Of a stretch of 64,000 nt of DNA, positions 19,129 to 27,800 are shown in pieces. This stretch comes from CBDDCA01 sp965218205 (GTDB lineage: Bacteria; Spirochaetota; Spirochaetia; WTKD01; G963693115). The notes beneath the pieces were generated by a model. The model was not told the origin of the DNA. It saw only the letters and a list, made by a program, of their open reading frames with translations, and did not search any database. The DNA lies in NCBI GenBank assembly GCA_965218205.1, contig OZ244590.1, positions 1,922,001 to 1,986,000 of the forward strand, read 5' to 3'. Position numbers and translations under genes: made by a program. The number at the start of each line of letters is the position of its first letter. Position 1 is the stretch's first letter.

Positions 19129-21669
19129 TTACAACTTTATAGTGAGAAAAAAACTAATTTCTAGCTGACGTAACCATTTGCTTGGGCTAAAAGTATATTC
19201 AATTTTTCTATTTGAAGGATCCTTATTACTTGAACCTGCTGTTTCTTTATCTTTTATTTCTTTGTCATCTATTTGAAACCAAGCAAGAAAATCTCCTAAA
19301 CTAAATCGGTATCCTAACACAACATTTTTATTATCAAGGAATTTGCCCGAAAAGGCAGGGACTAAACTCCATATTGGGGCATAACTACGTGCAGAATTTA
19401 TCTCTGTTGTATCAAATCCTGTCCGAGGATACACTGTAAGAGGAAACTCTGGTGATGGATGTTTTTCATATACAGTAGGAGTAAATGGAGTATCTATAGT
19501 GTATACATTGGTAAGAGAAAAATTAAACGCGGGGTTTACTTTGTACAAATAACTTAATTTAATGGTATGTCGATAATCATTAGAGGCAGGAAGCCATATA
19601 TCATCCTTTGTCTTAAAATATACAAATCCCAATGTGTAAGAAATATCTAATATATGAAAATCGGTAGTATACTGATAACGCAATGTTGCTCCTGTACCAA
19701 ATCCATGTTTCACGGGTAAATATGAAAAGCCTCTTATGTTTGAGTTTGCATAGTCAGGATCTGAAAAATCAGGAACAACATTATATTTGTATTGACTAAA
19801 TATGCCTTCAAACCCGTAATACCATCCAAAGTAGGGAGATACAGAAAGCTGATGATTACCAAGCTGTATAAGATATTTCGCAAAAGACATTGTTCCATAG
19901 CTTGGATTGGTAAATGTTGTTTCATCGTATTGGTACTTAATAGTTTTTTCTAAAATTTTTCTATTGACATATTGTAATTCTTCTAAAAACGCAGGACTCC
20001 ATCCTGTAAACAGGGAGAGTACATGTATGTCGCTAAATGTTAGTGCATAGTCTGCTCTTACAGAAGGATATACTTTGCTAGGATCTTGTGCTATCCAAGA
20101 TATACCAGGACTTACAGAAAATGACATTTCTCCTCTATCGTATAGTTCTTCATAATCGTATTGGAAAAATGCATAGGCTTTAAGATAGTCTTCGTTAATG
20201 GTGTACTTTGGCAGAGCAGTTTCTTTGTCTGTTTTATTCTCAGAATCGTTTGGATCTATATAATAAAATATATCTTCGTAATTTGATCTTAAGGTAACAT
20301 AGTCCACTATTGATCCTATGCTCATAACAACATTATCAAAAAACGACTGTGAATAGATATTTTTTATTCCTGTATTCCATACATTTGAATTTCCTTTATA
20401 ATAATATCCTGTATTATATAGTTCTTGATCAAGTTTTATAATGTTTCTACGAGTTTCTCCTATATTTTTTCTTCTAAATTCTGAATTAACATTTGCTACA
20501 TAATAATAACTATAGATATCCAGCTCATTAAATGCACTTGCTCCAATTAATTTTGACCATTGTAATCCTCCTCCAACAAAATAAGGAAAGTTTTTAGATT
20601 CTAAACTTACATCTTCATTTGAAGCACTTACATCAATAGTATCATAATACGCAAGCGTTAATAGTTTTATTCTGTCCACTCCTTTTGTGTATTCTAACGA
20701 TAAAAAGAGATCTCCATATAAATAGCGCTCTATGTTTGTTTGTGTTTCTCCTGCAGATTCCGCAATTAATTGTATAAGAGGAAACAGCGTATACTGAGAA
20801 ATAGACTGCTTTGCCATAGTAAATAATGTTGTGTGTTCATTTAGGTTAGTACGATAACTCAAAAAAGGATCAGTAATGCCTATCCCTATGTCTAATTGAT
20901 GCGATGTTACTGTTTCGGGATACACAACAGTAGTTCCTCCAAGTGATTGTCCGTACCGTCCTGGAGGAGGGCCTTTTAGCGTTTTTACTGAGCTAATTGA
21001 TTCTTTTGAGAGTATTGGCTTTGTATTATCTGATAAATGAGTGTTTGAAGGAATGGGCAAAAAATCAATATATGCTTGATTCCATGCAGAGTCTCCTCCA
21101 AATACCGAGAATAAAGACCCATAAGAAAAAAAGGTGCCATTCTGTGGATCAATTAAAAAGGGAGAGGTGGCATTTTCTTTTTCATTTATAAATACCCCTG
21201 CTTCTGTAGTGATAATATTAAACGGATCATTGTCTACTACAGGAAGATTGTCTATAAATTCAGCATCATACTCCTCTTTGTTCGGTTCAATTTGTATTTT
21301 TCTTTCTGCAGTAACAATAATCTCTTGTTCAAATTCTTCACTTATGTCTTCACTTATATCATCTAGTACAAACAAATATGGATCACGCTCCGAAGAAGAT
21401 GACTGTCCTATTTCAATGGTATAATCAAATTCTTTTTCCTCTATTGTGATGAACTTTACTGTATAGATTCCTGTATCAATATCTTTGAATACAAAGTTGC
21501 CTTCTGTATCACTCACTTCAATAGCATCCAGCTCTATAATAATGATCGTTACATCAGAGAGAGGTGTGTCATTTGATGATGCATTGGAAACTACTTTTCC
21601 ATAAAAATCTATTGCAAATACTGGCACACAGAGAAACAGCAATAAAATAGATACTATATATGGTTTCAT
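19129..21669 (-). CDS. TonB-dependent outer-membrane receptor with carboxypeptidase-regulatory-like N-domain
   Basis: The 846-residue protein has a signal peptide MKPYIVSILLLFLCVPVFA. Residues 20-110 form a beta-sandwich like CarbopepD_reg (GKVVSNASSNDTPLSDVTIIII ... VSDTEGNFVFKDIDTGIYTV). A TonB-box-like acidic/hydrophobic stretch EIIVTAERK lies near 115-125, then a plug with SVKTLKGPPPGRYGQSLGGT near 225-250, and a C-terminal beta-barrel rich in aromatic residues ending LEISFFLTIKL. It would import a bulky ligand or metal complex across the outer membrane with TonB-ExbBD, which is not encoded here. AAAGGGG precedes the ATG. The ligand is unknown. Confidence 0.8.
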   Translation of the reverse strand: MKPYIVSILLLFLCVPVFAIDFYGKVVSNASSNDTPLSDVTIIIIELDAIEVSDTEGNFVFKDIDTGIYTVKFITIEEKEFDYTIEIGQSSSSERDPYLFVLDDISEDISEEFEQEIIVTAERKIQIEPNKEEYDAEFIDNLPVVDNDPFNIITTEAGVFINEKENATSPFLIDPQNGTFFSYGSLFSVFGGDSAWNQAYIDFLPIPSNTHLSDNTKPILSKESISSVKTLKGPPPGRYGQSLGGTTVVYPETVTSHQLDIGIGITDPFLSYRTNLNEHTTLFTMAKQSISQYTLFPLIQLIAESAGETQTNIERYLYGDLFLSLEYTKGVDRIKLLTLAYYDTIDVSASNEDVSLESKNFPYFVGGGLQWSKLIGASAFNELDIYSYYYVANVNSEFRRKNIGETRRNIIKLDQELYNTGYYYKGNSNVWNTGIKNIYSQSFFDNVVMSIGSIVDYVTLRSNYEDIFYYIDPNDSENKTDKETALPKYTINEDYLKAYAFFQYDYEELYDRGEMSFSVSPGISWIAQDPSKVYPSVRADYALTFSDIHVLSLFTGWSPAFLEELQYVNRKILEKTIKYQYDETTFTNPSYGTMSFAKYLIQLGNHQLSVSPYFGWYYGFEGIFSQYKYNVVPDFSDPDYANSNIRGFSYLPVKHGFGTGATLRYQYTTDFHILDISYTLGFVYFKTKDDIWLPASNDYRHTIKLSYLYKVNPAFNFSLTNVYTIDTPFTPTVYEKHPSPEFPLTVYPRTGFDTTEINSARSYAPIWSLVPAFSGKFLDNKNVVLGYRFSLGDFLAWFQIDDKEIKDKETAGSSNKDPSNRKIEYTFSPSKWLRQLEISFFLTIKL

Positions 21670-21745
21670 AAAAATACCCCTTTAGTATTATATATACTAT
21701 ATCATAATACACTATATCGTATTTATTTTATTTTCTATTTTATAT

Positions 21746-22597
21746 CTACTTAATGGCTCCGCCTATCATACCTCGGATGATATATCTTTGTGCAAAAATA
21801 AATAAAATAACAATGGGGATAAGTGATAATAATGCTGCAGTCAAAATGAGTTCCCATTGTTTGACATAGGCTCCTACAAAATTAGCAACAGCAAGAGGAA
21901 TTGTTTGTATTTGATTTCCTTTTCCTAGTACTAGAATAGGTAATAAAAAGTCATTCCATATCCATATGCCATTTAATATCAATACGGTAACATATACAGG
22001 TTTGAGAATAGGAAACACAATATAGAAAAAGGTTTGAAATGGGTTGCATCCATCAACTCGTGCAGCATCTTCTAATTCTAGTGGTATCGCTTTAATAAAT
22101 CCATGAAATAAAAATATAGAAAGTGGTGCACCAAATCCAACATATGCAAATATAATACCAGTATAAGATCGTAGCATCTTAATGCCAACAGCAGATCCAA
22201 ATATTCTAAACCATGATATTAAGGGTAACATCACTACTTGAAAAGGAATGACCATTGCACCAACAAAAATCAAAAATAACACTGCAGATATTTTGTTCTT
22301 TGTGCGTACTAGTACCCATGCAGCCATAGAAGAACTGGTAGTTATCAATAACAAAGATACTGTGGTAATAATGGAAGAGCTTATAAATGAAGATATATAC
22401 CGTATATTTTTATCACTAAGGATAAAGGCAACATTGTCAAAAATATTTGACCAATTTTCAGGAAATGATAGAGGGTTGTTTGTAATTTGAAAAGAAGATT
22501 TTGCTGCATTTATTATTACTAAGCCAAGAGGCAAAAAAACAGCAATGCACAGCAATAGGGTAATAGATTCTAATATACGTAATAGTACTTTATTCAT
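21746..22597 (-). CDS. MalG-type carbohydrate ABC transporter permease
   Basis: The protein has 283 residues and six predicted membrane helices. The EAA loop ELEDAARVDGCNPFQTFFYI followed by VFPILKP lies near residues 175-200, where it would dock on an ATPase. The C-terminus QRYIIRGMIGGAIK is characteristic of MalG/UgpE-like proteins. Its start codon overlaps the stop of the preceding permease gene by one base at 22597, so the pair is translationally coupled. It is the last gene of the operon SBP - GH4 - permease - permease. No nucleotide-binding subunit is encoded nearby. Confidence 0.9.
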   Translation of the reverse strand: MNKVLLRILESITLLLCIAVFLPLGLVIINAAKSSFQITNNPLSFPENWSNIFDNVAFILSDKNIRYISSFISSSIITTVSLLLITTSSSMAAWVLVRTKNKISAVLFLIFVGAMVIPFQVVMLPLISWFRIFGSAVGIKMLRSYTGIIFAYVGFGAPLSIFLFHGFIKAIPLELEDAARVDGCNPFQTFFYIVFPILKPVYVTVLILNGIWIWNDFLLPILVLGKGNQIQTIPLAVANFVGAYVKQWELILTAALLSLIPIVILFIFAQRYIIRGMIGGAIK

Positions 22598-23490
22598 TAC
22601 ATTTCTACCTCACGTTTTTTATTAAAATACACTTGAACAAGCGATATTACAAGTAATGCTACAAAAAATAGTACTGATTTAGATTGAGCTACTGCCATTT
22701 GACTTACCCCTTTTACTACTTTCTCTGATTCTTTTATGATGTGCATTGATATTAGCTCAGTACCTTGCATTGCTCTTCCCATAAACATGGTAGAAGGCCC
22801 TCCGTAAGTGAGGGAGTAGTTTACATCGTATTGCTTAAATGAATACAGGAGAGAGATAAATGTACATACTGTAAATGCAGGGGCTATCATAGGAATAGTA
22901 ATTTTTCGAAATCTATCCCATGCACTTGCCCCATCAATCATGGCAGCTTCAAATAATGATTCAGGAATGCTCTGTAAGCCCGTAATATAAATTATCATAA
23001 GGTATCCTGCATATTGCCATACTCCTACTATTACCAGTGCTACTGTTGCATAATTTCTATCGGATAACATGAGAAAATCGGTATTAAAAAAACTAGGAAA
23101 AAATCTACTAAAAATAAATTGCCAAATATACCCTAGTATCAATCCTCCTATTAAATTAGGAAGAAAAAATCCTGCTCGGTAAAAATTTCTCAGTTTTAAT
23201 TTCTGTGTTACCAATAGTGCCAGTGATAAGGCACATACATTCATAAACACAATGTTAAGCGTACTGTATACTACAGTAATAATGATTGAGTAAAGAAATC
23301 GCGGATCCTCAGAAAACATTTTTCGATAATTTTCAAAGCCAAGAAATTCTTTTACACGAATGCCGTTCCAATCAGTAAACGAATAAAAGACTCCCATAAA
23401 AAACGGGATGATCATAACCATAATAAATGCAACAAGAGCAGGGGCTAAAAATATCCAAAAATACACTGTATCGTTTTTTCTTCCTCTCAT
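22597..23490 (-). CDS. MalF-type carbohydrate ABC transporter permease
   Basis: The 297-residue protein starts MRGRKNDTVYFWIFLAPALV, typical of the UgpA/MalF family, with about six transmembrane helices and an EAA loop FEAAMIDGASAWDRFRKITI near residue 185. It heterodimerises with the MalG-type permease encoded immediately downstream (one-base overlap). GAGGAG lies 9 bases before the ATG. The gene is preceded 21 bases upstream by the GH4 glycosidase, suggesting uptake of an alpha-glycoside that the glycosidase then splits. Confidence 0.9.
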   Translation of the reverse strand: MRGRKNDTVYFWIFLAPALVAFIMVMIIPFFMGVFYSFTDWNGIRVKEFLGFENYRKMFSEDPRFLYSIIITVVYSTLNIVFMNVCALSLALLVTQKLKLRNFYRAGFFLPNLIGGLILGYIWQFIFSRFFPSFFNTDFLMLSDRNYATVALVIVGVWQYAGYLMIIYITGLQSIPESLFEAAMIDGASAWDRFRKITIPMIAPAFTVCTFISLLYSFKQYDVNYSLTYGGPSTMFMGRAMQGTELISMHIIKESEKVVKGVSQMAVAQSKSVLFFVALLVISLVQVYFNKKREVEM

Positions 23491-23511
23491 AGTTTTTTCT
23501 CCTCACATATA

Positions 23512-24882
23512 TTATTGTAAATATTCTAAATACTCTTTTTGCACTTCCACCATTACATCTACATATTCAGGGATATTTCTTGCTACATCTACTACTGGAT
23601 CCACAAGTAGTGCCTGTACTACTGATTGTTTTGATTTACTCATTATCGCATGAGCAGTCATGTCATGAATACCCACCTGATTACGCAGTATTCCAGCATA
23701 CGCAGGGGGCAATGCAGGGAGTGCTATGCCTTGTACTCCATTTTTATTGATACAAGCAGGAACTTCTACTGCAATACCCTCTGGTAGCTCGCGTATATAC
23801 TTTCCTTTATTACCATCACTATTAGGAATGTTCACTGCTGCTTCTATATAATCTACATCCCGTATAATACCATCGATAATAATAGCAATGCGTTCGCTTA
23901 TACGCTTCTCAATTTTATGTTTCTTCTGTAACATATAGTGCTGATAGTAACGATAAAAATCAAGTATTCCACGATGATCGGCTACATCGTAAGCCCATCC
24001 AAGATATTCGCCAAAATGACTATCAGAAGTAATGGGCAAAAGCCCAAACTGTTCAAGAACAAACAAGAAAAGACTGCGTTCTCCCCAAAAACGTGATGCA
24101 GATATATCTGCCATCTCAGTAGCTCCTTCTGTTTCAATAAATTCACCATGTTCCATAAGGTGCATCATATAATCACTGTAGGTAGGGACTGTCTTAAAAA
24201 ACTCTTTTGCTTTTGCACGAATATCAGGATAGACATCTTGTTTACTGTCTTTATAGTGTGCTTCAAGCAACACACTAAAGTGATTAAGTCCACCAGCTAC
24301 AAGTTCTAAATTATCAAATGATGTATGAAGCATACTAGGAAGATACCGTTCTAAAGACGCAATTTCATGACACAGTCCAATAAATTTTATATCAGGAAAT
24401 TTTTTATGTACAGTGGTACATATTCTGCTCATAGGATTGCTATAATTAAACACAAACGCATTTGGACAAATACGCTGTATGTCTTCGCACATAGCAAGTA
24501 TAGGAGGAACAATACGCAAAGAGTGAAACAACCCTCCAGGTCCACCATTTTCTCCATATATTTGACGAATTCCATATTGTTGGGCAATAGTTCTATCCTG
24601 ATCCCATAATACAAAACGGTCTCCTATTTCTATGGAAATAATAACAAAATCAGCACCTTGTAATGCTTCCTCTCTCTTGGTAGTTGCTTTAATGGTAAAC
24701 TGGAGCGAAGTATCCTGTTTAAGAAACGCAAGGGTATGATCGTGCACTTCTTTCAATTTCTTTGCGTTAATATCAAGGAGTGTAATGGTACTGCCTTGTA
24801 GAGAGGGAGTACAAAAAATATCTCCTAAAGTTCCATATCCAAATTGATGACTTCCTGCACCGATAAGCACTATATTAGCCAT
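23512..24882 (-). CDS. Family GH4 alpha-glycosidase (alpha-glucosidase/alpha-galactosidase type)
   Basis: The protein has 456 residues, the usual GH4 length. The N-terminal NAD-binding motif is VLIGAGSHQFG at 4-14. The metal/catalytic motif FIGLCHEIAS lies near residue 170, and GGLNHFSVL near 195 supplies the conserved Asn-His. GH4 enzymes use NAD+ and Mn2+ in a redox-assisted hydrolysis. CHE at the metal site, not CN.P, argues against a phospho-glycosidase and for an alpha-glucosidase or relative; this subfamily reading is from memory. No signal peptide is seen, so it acts in the cytoplasm on imported sugar. AAGGA lies upstream. It sits between the binding-protein gene and the two permease genes. 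Confidence 0.88.
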   Translation of the reverse strand: MANIVLIGAGSHQFGYGTLGDIFCTPSLQGSTITLLDINAKKLKEVHDHTLAFLKQDTSLQFTIKATTKREEALQGADFVIISIEIGDRFVLWDQDRTIAQQYGIRQIYGENGGPGGLFHSLRIVPPILAMCEDIQRICPNAFVFNYSNPMSRICTTVHKKFPDIKFIGLCHEIASLERYLPSMLHTSFDNLELVAGGLNHFSVLLEAHYKDSKQDVYPDIRAKAKEFFKTVPTYSDYMMHLMEHGEFIETEGATEMADISASRFWGERSLFLFVLEQFGLLPITSDSHFGEYLGWAYDVADHRGILDFYRYYQHYMLQKKHKIEKRISERIAIIIDGIIRDVDYIEAAVNIPNSDGNKGKYIRELPEGIAVEVPACINKNGVQGIALPALPPAYAGILRNQVGIHDMTAHAIMSKSKQSVVQALLVDPVVDVARNIPEYVDVMVEVQKEYLEYLQ

Positions 24883-24924
24883 AGTATATTATTCCTTTCT
24901 TTTTATTTTTTCTCATATGCATTG

Positions 24925-26175
24925 TTACTGTAATGTAGCAAAAGTTTCCGTAAGCTTTATAACAAACTGATCTTCGGTCAACTCTTTTTTTGCAAACTGT
25001 TCAAACAAGGGGCCAAGTACATTGTCTCTAAAATCTCCGGGTAAATAGTATTGATTCCATGCATATGTTTTGCCTTCATTCACCCATTCCAGTAAAGATG
25101 CAGATAATGGGGCTTTTGGACTAAGGCTAACATTAGTAAAAGCAGGTATAGCTTGAATTTTATTTACCATATAATCATGGCCCTGTGGTGTTTCAGCCAT
25201 AAATCGTAAGAATGCTTTTGCTTTGCTTGCATTCCCGTACTTATTGACTACATACCATGTTGGAGGATTCACAAACACTCCATCTGTATCTTCAAACGAA
25301 GAACCATGTGGAGCATATGCACGAGGAAATGTCACGTTTGCGTTTGCTAAGTTTGGCTCAATCCAATTTCCTTGATGAATAAATGCTGCTTTCTGAGTAG
25401 CAAAGGCATTGACTTGTGCATCATAGTCTCCTGCTACTAGTACTCGTTGATCAGAATAGTCAAATAATAGTTTTACCCACATTACATATTCCTTCAAACG
25501 TTCTTTTTCTACTTTTCCTTCAAGTGCTTTCTCTACAACAGAAAGATCATTTCTTGCTAAGCCATTCGAAAGATATGAATTTATATTATGATGAGATGTT
25601 ACCCAGTGCATACCAGAACCTGCAGTCATAGATACTACACTGTCAAGACCTAAAACTTCTTTCATATCATCAAGCTCTTCAAACGCTGCCTTGTATGCAT
25701 GATAGTTAGTGAGTACTGCAGGGTCAATGCCTGCCATATCAAGTATTTGTGCGTTATACCCCATGCCCCATCCTTCAATGGCTATAGGAAACCCAACAAT
25801 TTTACCATCAACTTCAAATGCTACATCAGTGTATTGAGTCCAAGATTCACCAGAAAGATCATCTATGTATTCTGACCATGTTTGGTATCCTTCCTTTCCA
25901 TCAATGACAAAAATATCTGGGGCTTCGCCTGCATTGATATCAGCTCGCAACTGAGTAGTGAGACTACAAGAATCACCGCCACATGTTTTGACTACTACTT
26001 TCATTCCTGTAGATTGCCTAAACACTTCAGCAAATTCTTTGAGCTGAGCGTCAATTTCAACTTTGTTATGCATAATGATAATAGGACTATCTTTGGCATC
26101 TTCATTTGATCCTCCTGCCCACACTATTGCACTAATATACACTATCAGTAAAAAATATATACCTATTTTTTTCAT
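24925..26175 (-). CDS. Family 1 extracellular carbohydrate-binding protein of the MalFG-type transporter
   Basis: The 416-residue protein has a signal peptide MKKIGIYFLLIVYISAIVWA and mature start GGSNEDAK. The SBP_bac_1 pattern is visible in LRADINAGEAPDIFVIDG near 92-110, WGMGYNAQ near 150, FIHQGNWIEPNL near 268 and a C-terminal KAKAFLRFMAETPQGHDYMV. It delivers an oligosaccharide to the two permeases encoded downstream with the GH4 enzyme between. AAAGGAG lies 7 bases before the ATG. It is the first gene of the operon; the 119-base gap 26176-26294 should hold the promoter. A Cys-Gly-Gly-Asp-Ser-Cys pair near residue 65 could form a disulfide. Confidence 0.88.
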   Translation of the reverse strand: MKKIGIYFLLIVYISAIVWAGGSNEDAKDSPIIIMHNKVEIDAQLKEFAEVFRQSTGMKVVVKTCGGDSCSLTTQLRADINAGEAPDIFVIDGKEGYQTWSEYIDDLSGESWTQYTDVAFEVDGKIVGFPIAIEGWGMGYNAQILDMAGIDPAVLTNYHAYKAAFEELDDMKEVLGLDSVVSMTAGSGMHWVTSHHNINSYLSNGLARNDLSVVEKALEGKVEKERLKEYVMWVKLLFDYSDQRVLVAGDYDAQVNAFATQKAAFIHQGNWIEPNLANANVTFPRAYAPHGSSFEDTDGVFVNPPTWYVVNKYGNASKAKAFLRFMAETPQGHDYMVNKIQAIPAFTNVSLSPKAPLSASLLEWVNEGKTYAWNQYYLPGDFRDNVLGPLFEQFAKKELTEDQFVIKLTETFATLQ

Positions 26176-26294
26176 AAATTACTCCTTTAATTATTATTAG
26201 TATATCATACATGTATATATTATATTTCTATAATAAGAAAATATGCAGTAATATAGAAATCGTTATTTGACTCAGTTTTATTACAATATTGCAA

Positions 26295-26618
26295 TTATAA
26301 ATATTTCTTTAAGTCTTGTTTTATTTGTGGATTTAATTTTTCTAAATATCCCTCATTTTGATTTAATGGCATCTTAAATTTAGTACTATTAATTTCAAGT
26401 CTTCTTTCGTCTCCTCCTAACTCTAACCATGCAACTTTAACTAAAGAGTGAGTAATATATTCTTGTAATTTACCCTTGACAGAACGTATTACTCCTCCAT
26501 AAGCCCTCTCTTCATCATCTGCTTGTTGATGTGCTTCATTATCAATAACTCTCACAATATTATTATATGTTGCTATAATATCACTAATATTTGTATCATA
26601 TTCTCTCATTTGTTTCAT
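26295..26618 (-). CDS. Small protein after a DNA methyltransferase; possible truncated restriction enzyme
   Basis: The protein has 107 residues, no signal peptide and no membrane segment. The central part (GKLQEYITHSLVKVAWLELGGDERRLEI) recalls N-terminal parts of some type II restriction endonucleases, but no PD-(D/E)xK signature is visible and the protein stops at KKYL. It follows the methyltransferase gene by 17 bases on the same strand, the usual place for the cognate nuclease. Either it is a complete small partner or the nuclease gene has lost its 3' part. Its function is uncertain. Confidence 0.55.
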   Translation of the reverse strand: MKQMREYDTNISDIIATYNNIVRVIDNEAHQQADDEERAYGGVIRSVKGKLQEYITHSLVKVAWLELGGDERRLEINSTKFKMPLNQNEGYLEKLNPQIKQDLKKYL

Positions 26619-26635
26619 ACATAGAGTTTATCACA

Positions 26636-27700
26636 TTAAAATAAAACTTGAGGTATATCTTCTATTCTTTTTTTAGCGGTAACACAGTATTCTTTTGATA
26701 CATCTACACTAATATAGTTTCTGTTTATTCGCTTACATACTGCTGCTGTCGTCCCAACTCCTCCAAACGGATCTAATATCACATCATTAGGAAATGTATA
26801 TAACTTCAATGCCTTCTCTACTAATTTTTCAGGAAACATTGCATCGTGATTATACTTTTTCATGTTTCTTTCAGGAGCTATTGACCATTTTCCTATTACA
26901 GCACTCTTAAATTCTTCGTCTGTTATGTCAGGTATTTCATCTCTTCGATTATTGTGTTTTATTGTTTCTTTACAATATACTTCTATAAATTCATGCGTAT
27001 ATTTCAAATATGGAGATGCAGGGCTTTTCCAACTCCCCCAAGAAGTATATCTCGCACTATAATTATTCTTTTCCCATAAAATCTCATTTCTCCATATAAA
27101 TTTATGCTTCAAAAATATCTGTGAAAAAATATGATGTGAGGGTATATAGTCAGAAAAAAAAGGTTGAATATTCCAAATAACTCTACCCCCTGTTGTTAGT
27201 ATCCTATACATCCCTTTTATAATTTTATTCATAATCTGAAAATAACTATCCCATGTATTCTCATCGCTATAATAATCTCCATAATCAATTCCAAAATTAT
27301 ATGGAGGAGAAGTAATAATACAATCTATACAATTATTCGGTAGAGTTTTCATATACTCTAAACAATCATCATTTATAATAACATTCAATCTTTCTTCCTC
27401 TAACTCTTGATGAATGTAATTGATTTTTGCAATCTTTTTTTTCTTTTTTATAATCTTGTTATCAACTTTTAAGTTTTCATATGTCCTATACCCACTCTTA
27501 CTATTGTATTCTCCTAGTTTTAATCTATTCAAAAAATCAATCAAATCTTGATTTTTATTTAATATATCAATTTTTACTTTCCTAATATAAAATATATTTT
27601 CTCTAATTCCTATATTTTCTTTATCTATTGAATTTATAAAATCAATAAATGTAGGAGATAATTCTTTTATAAGAGTGTCGTCTAGTATTATTTCTTTCAT
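26636..27700 (-). CDS. Site-specific DNA methyltransferase, beta-class (probable m4C)
   Basis: The protein has 354 residues. Motif IV is IITSPPYNFGIDYGDYY near 128-145, and the S-adenosylmethionine-binding motif DPFGGVGTTAAVCKR near 308-322 comes after it, giving the beta-class order. SPPY, not DPPY or NPPY, usually marks N4-cytosine methylation. The first 110 residues are an additional domain that could help target recognition. It uses SAM to methylate DNA in the cytoplasm. The downstream 107-residue gene may be the remains of a nuclease partner, making this an orphan or solitary methyltransferase. It is AT-rich compared with the flanking sugar operons, consistent with acquisition. Confidence 0.82.
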   Translation of the reverse strand: MKEIILDDTLIKELSPTFIDFINSIDKENIGIRENIFYIRKVKIDILNKNQDLIDFLNRLKLGEYNSKSGYRTYENLKVDNKIIKKKKKIAKINYIHQELEEERLNVIINDDCLEYMKTLPNNCIDCIITSPPYNFGIDYGDYYSDENTWDSYFQIMNKIIKGMYRILTTGGRVIWNIQPFFSDYIPSHHIFSQIFLKHKFIWRNEILWEKNNYSARYTSWGSWKSPASPYLKYTHEFIEVYCKETIKHNNRRDEIPDITDEEFKSAVIGKWSIAPERNMKKYNHDAMFPEKLVEKALKLYTFPNDVILDPFGGVGTTAAVCKRINRNYISVDVSKEYCVTAKKRIEDIPQVLF

Positions 27701-27800
27701 TTGTACCTCTTTCTTTTTTCTTATGTATATTACTTTTCTTCGTCTTTGCTCCCTTACTTTTAGTAGGCTTCCTTCAAAATTTTATCCGTGTAACCCCTAA

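Noticed and set aside
23512..24882. GH4 enzyme as a phospho-alpha-glucosidase
   Set aside because: The metal motif is CHE, not CN.P, and the partner is an ABC transporter, not a PTS.
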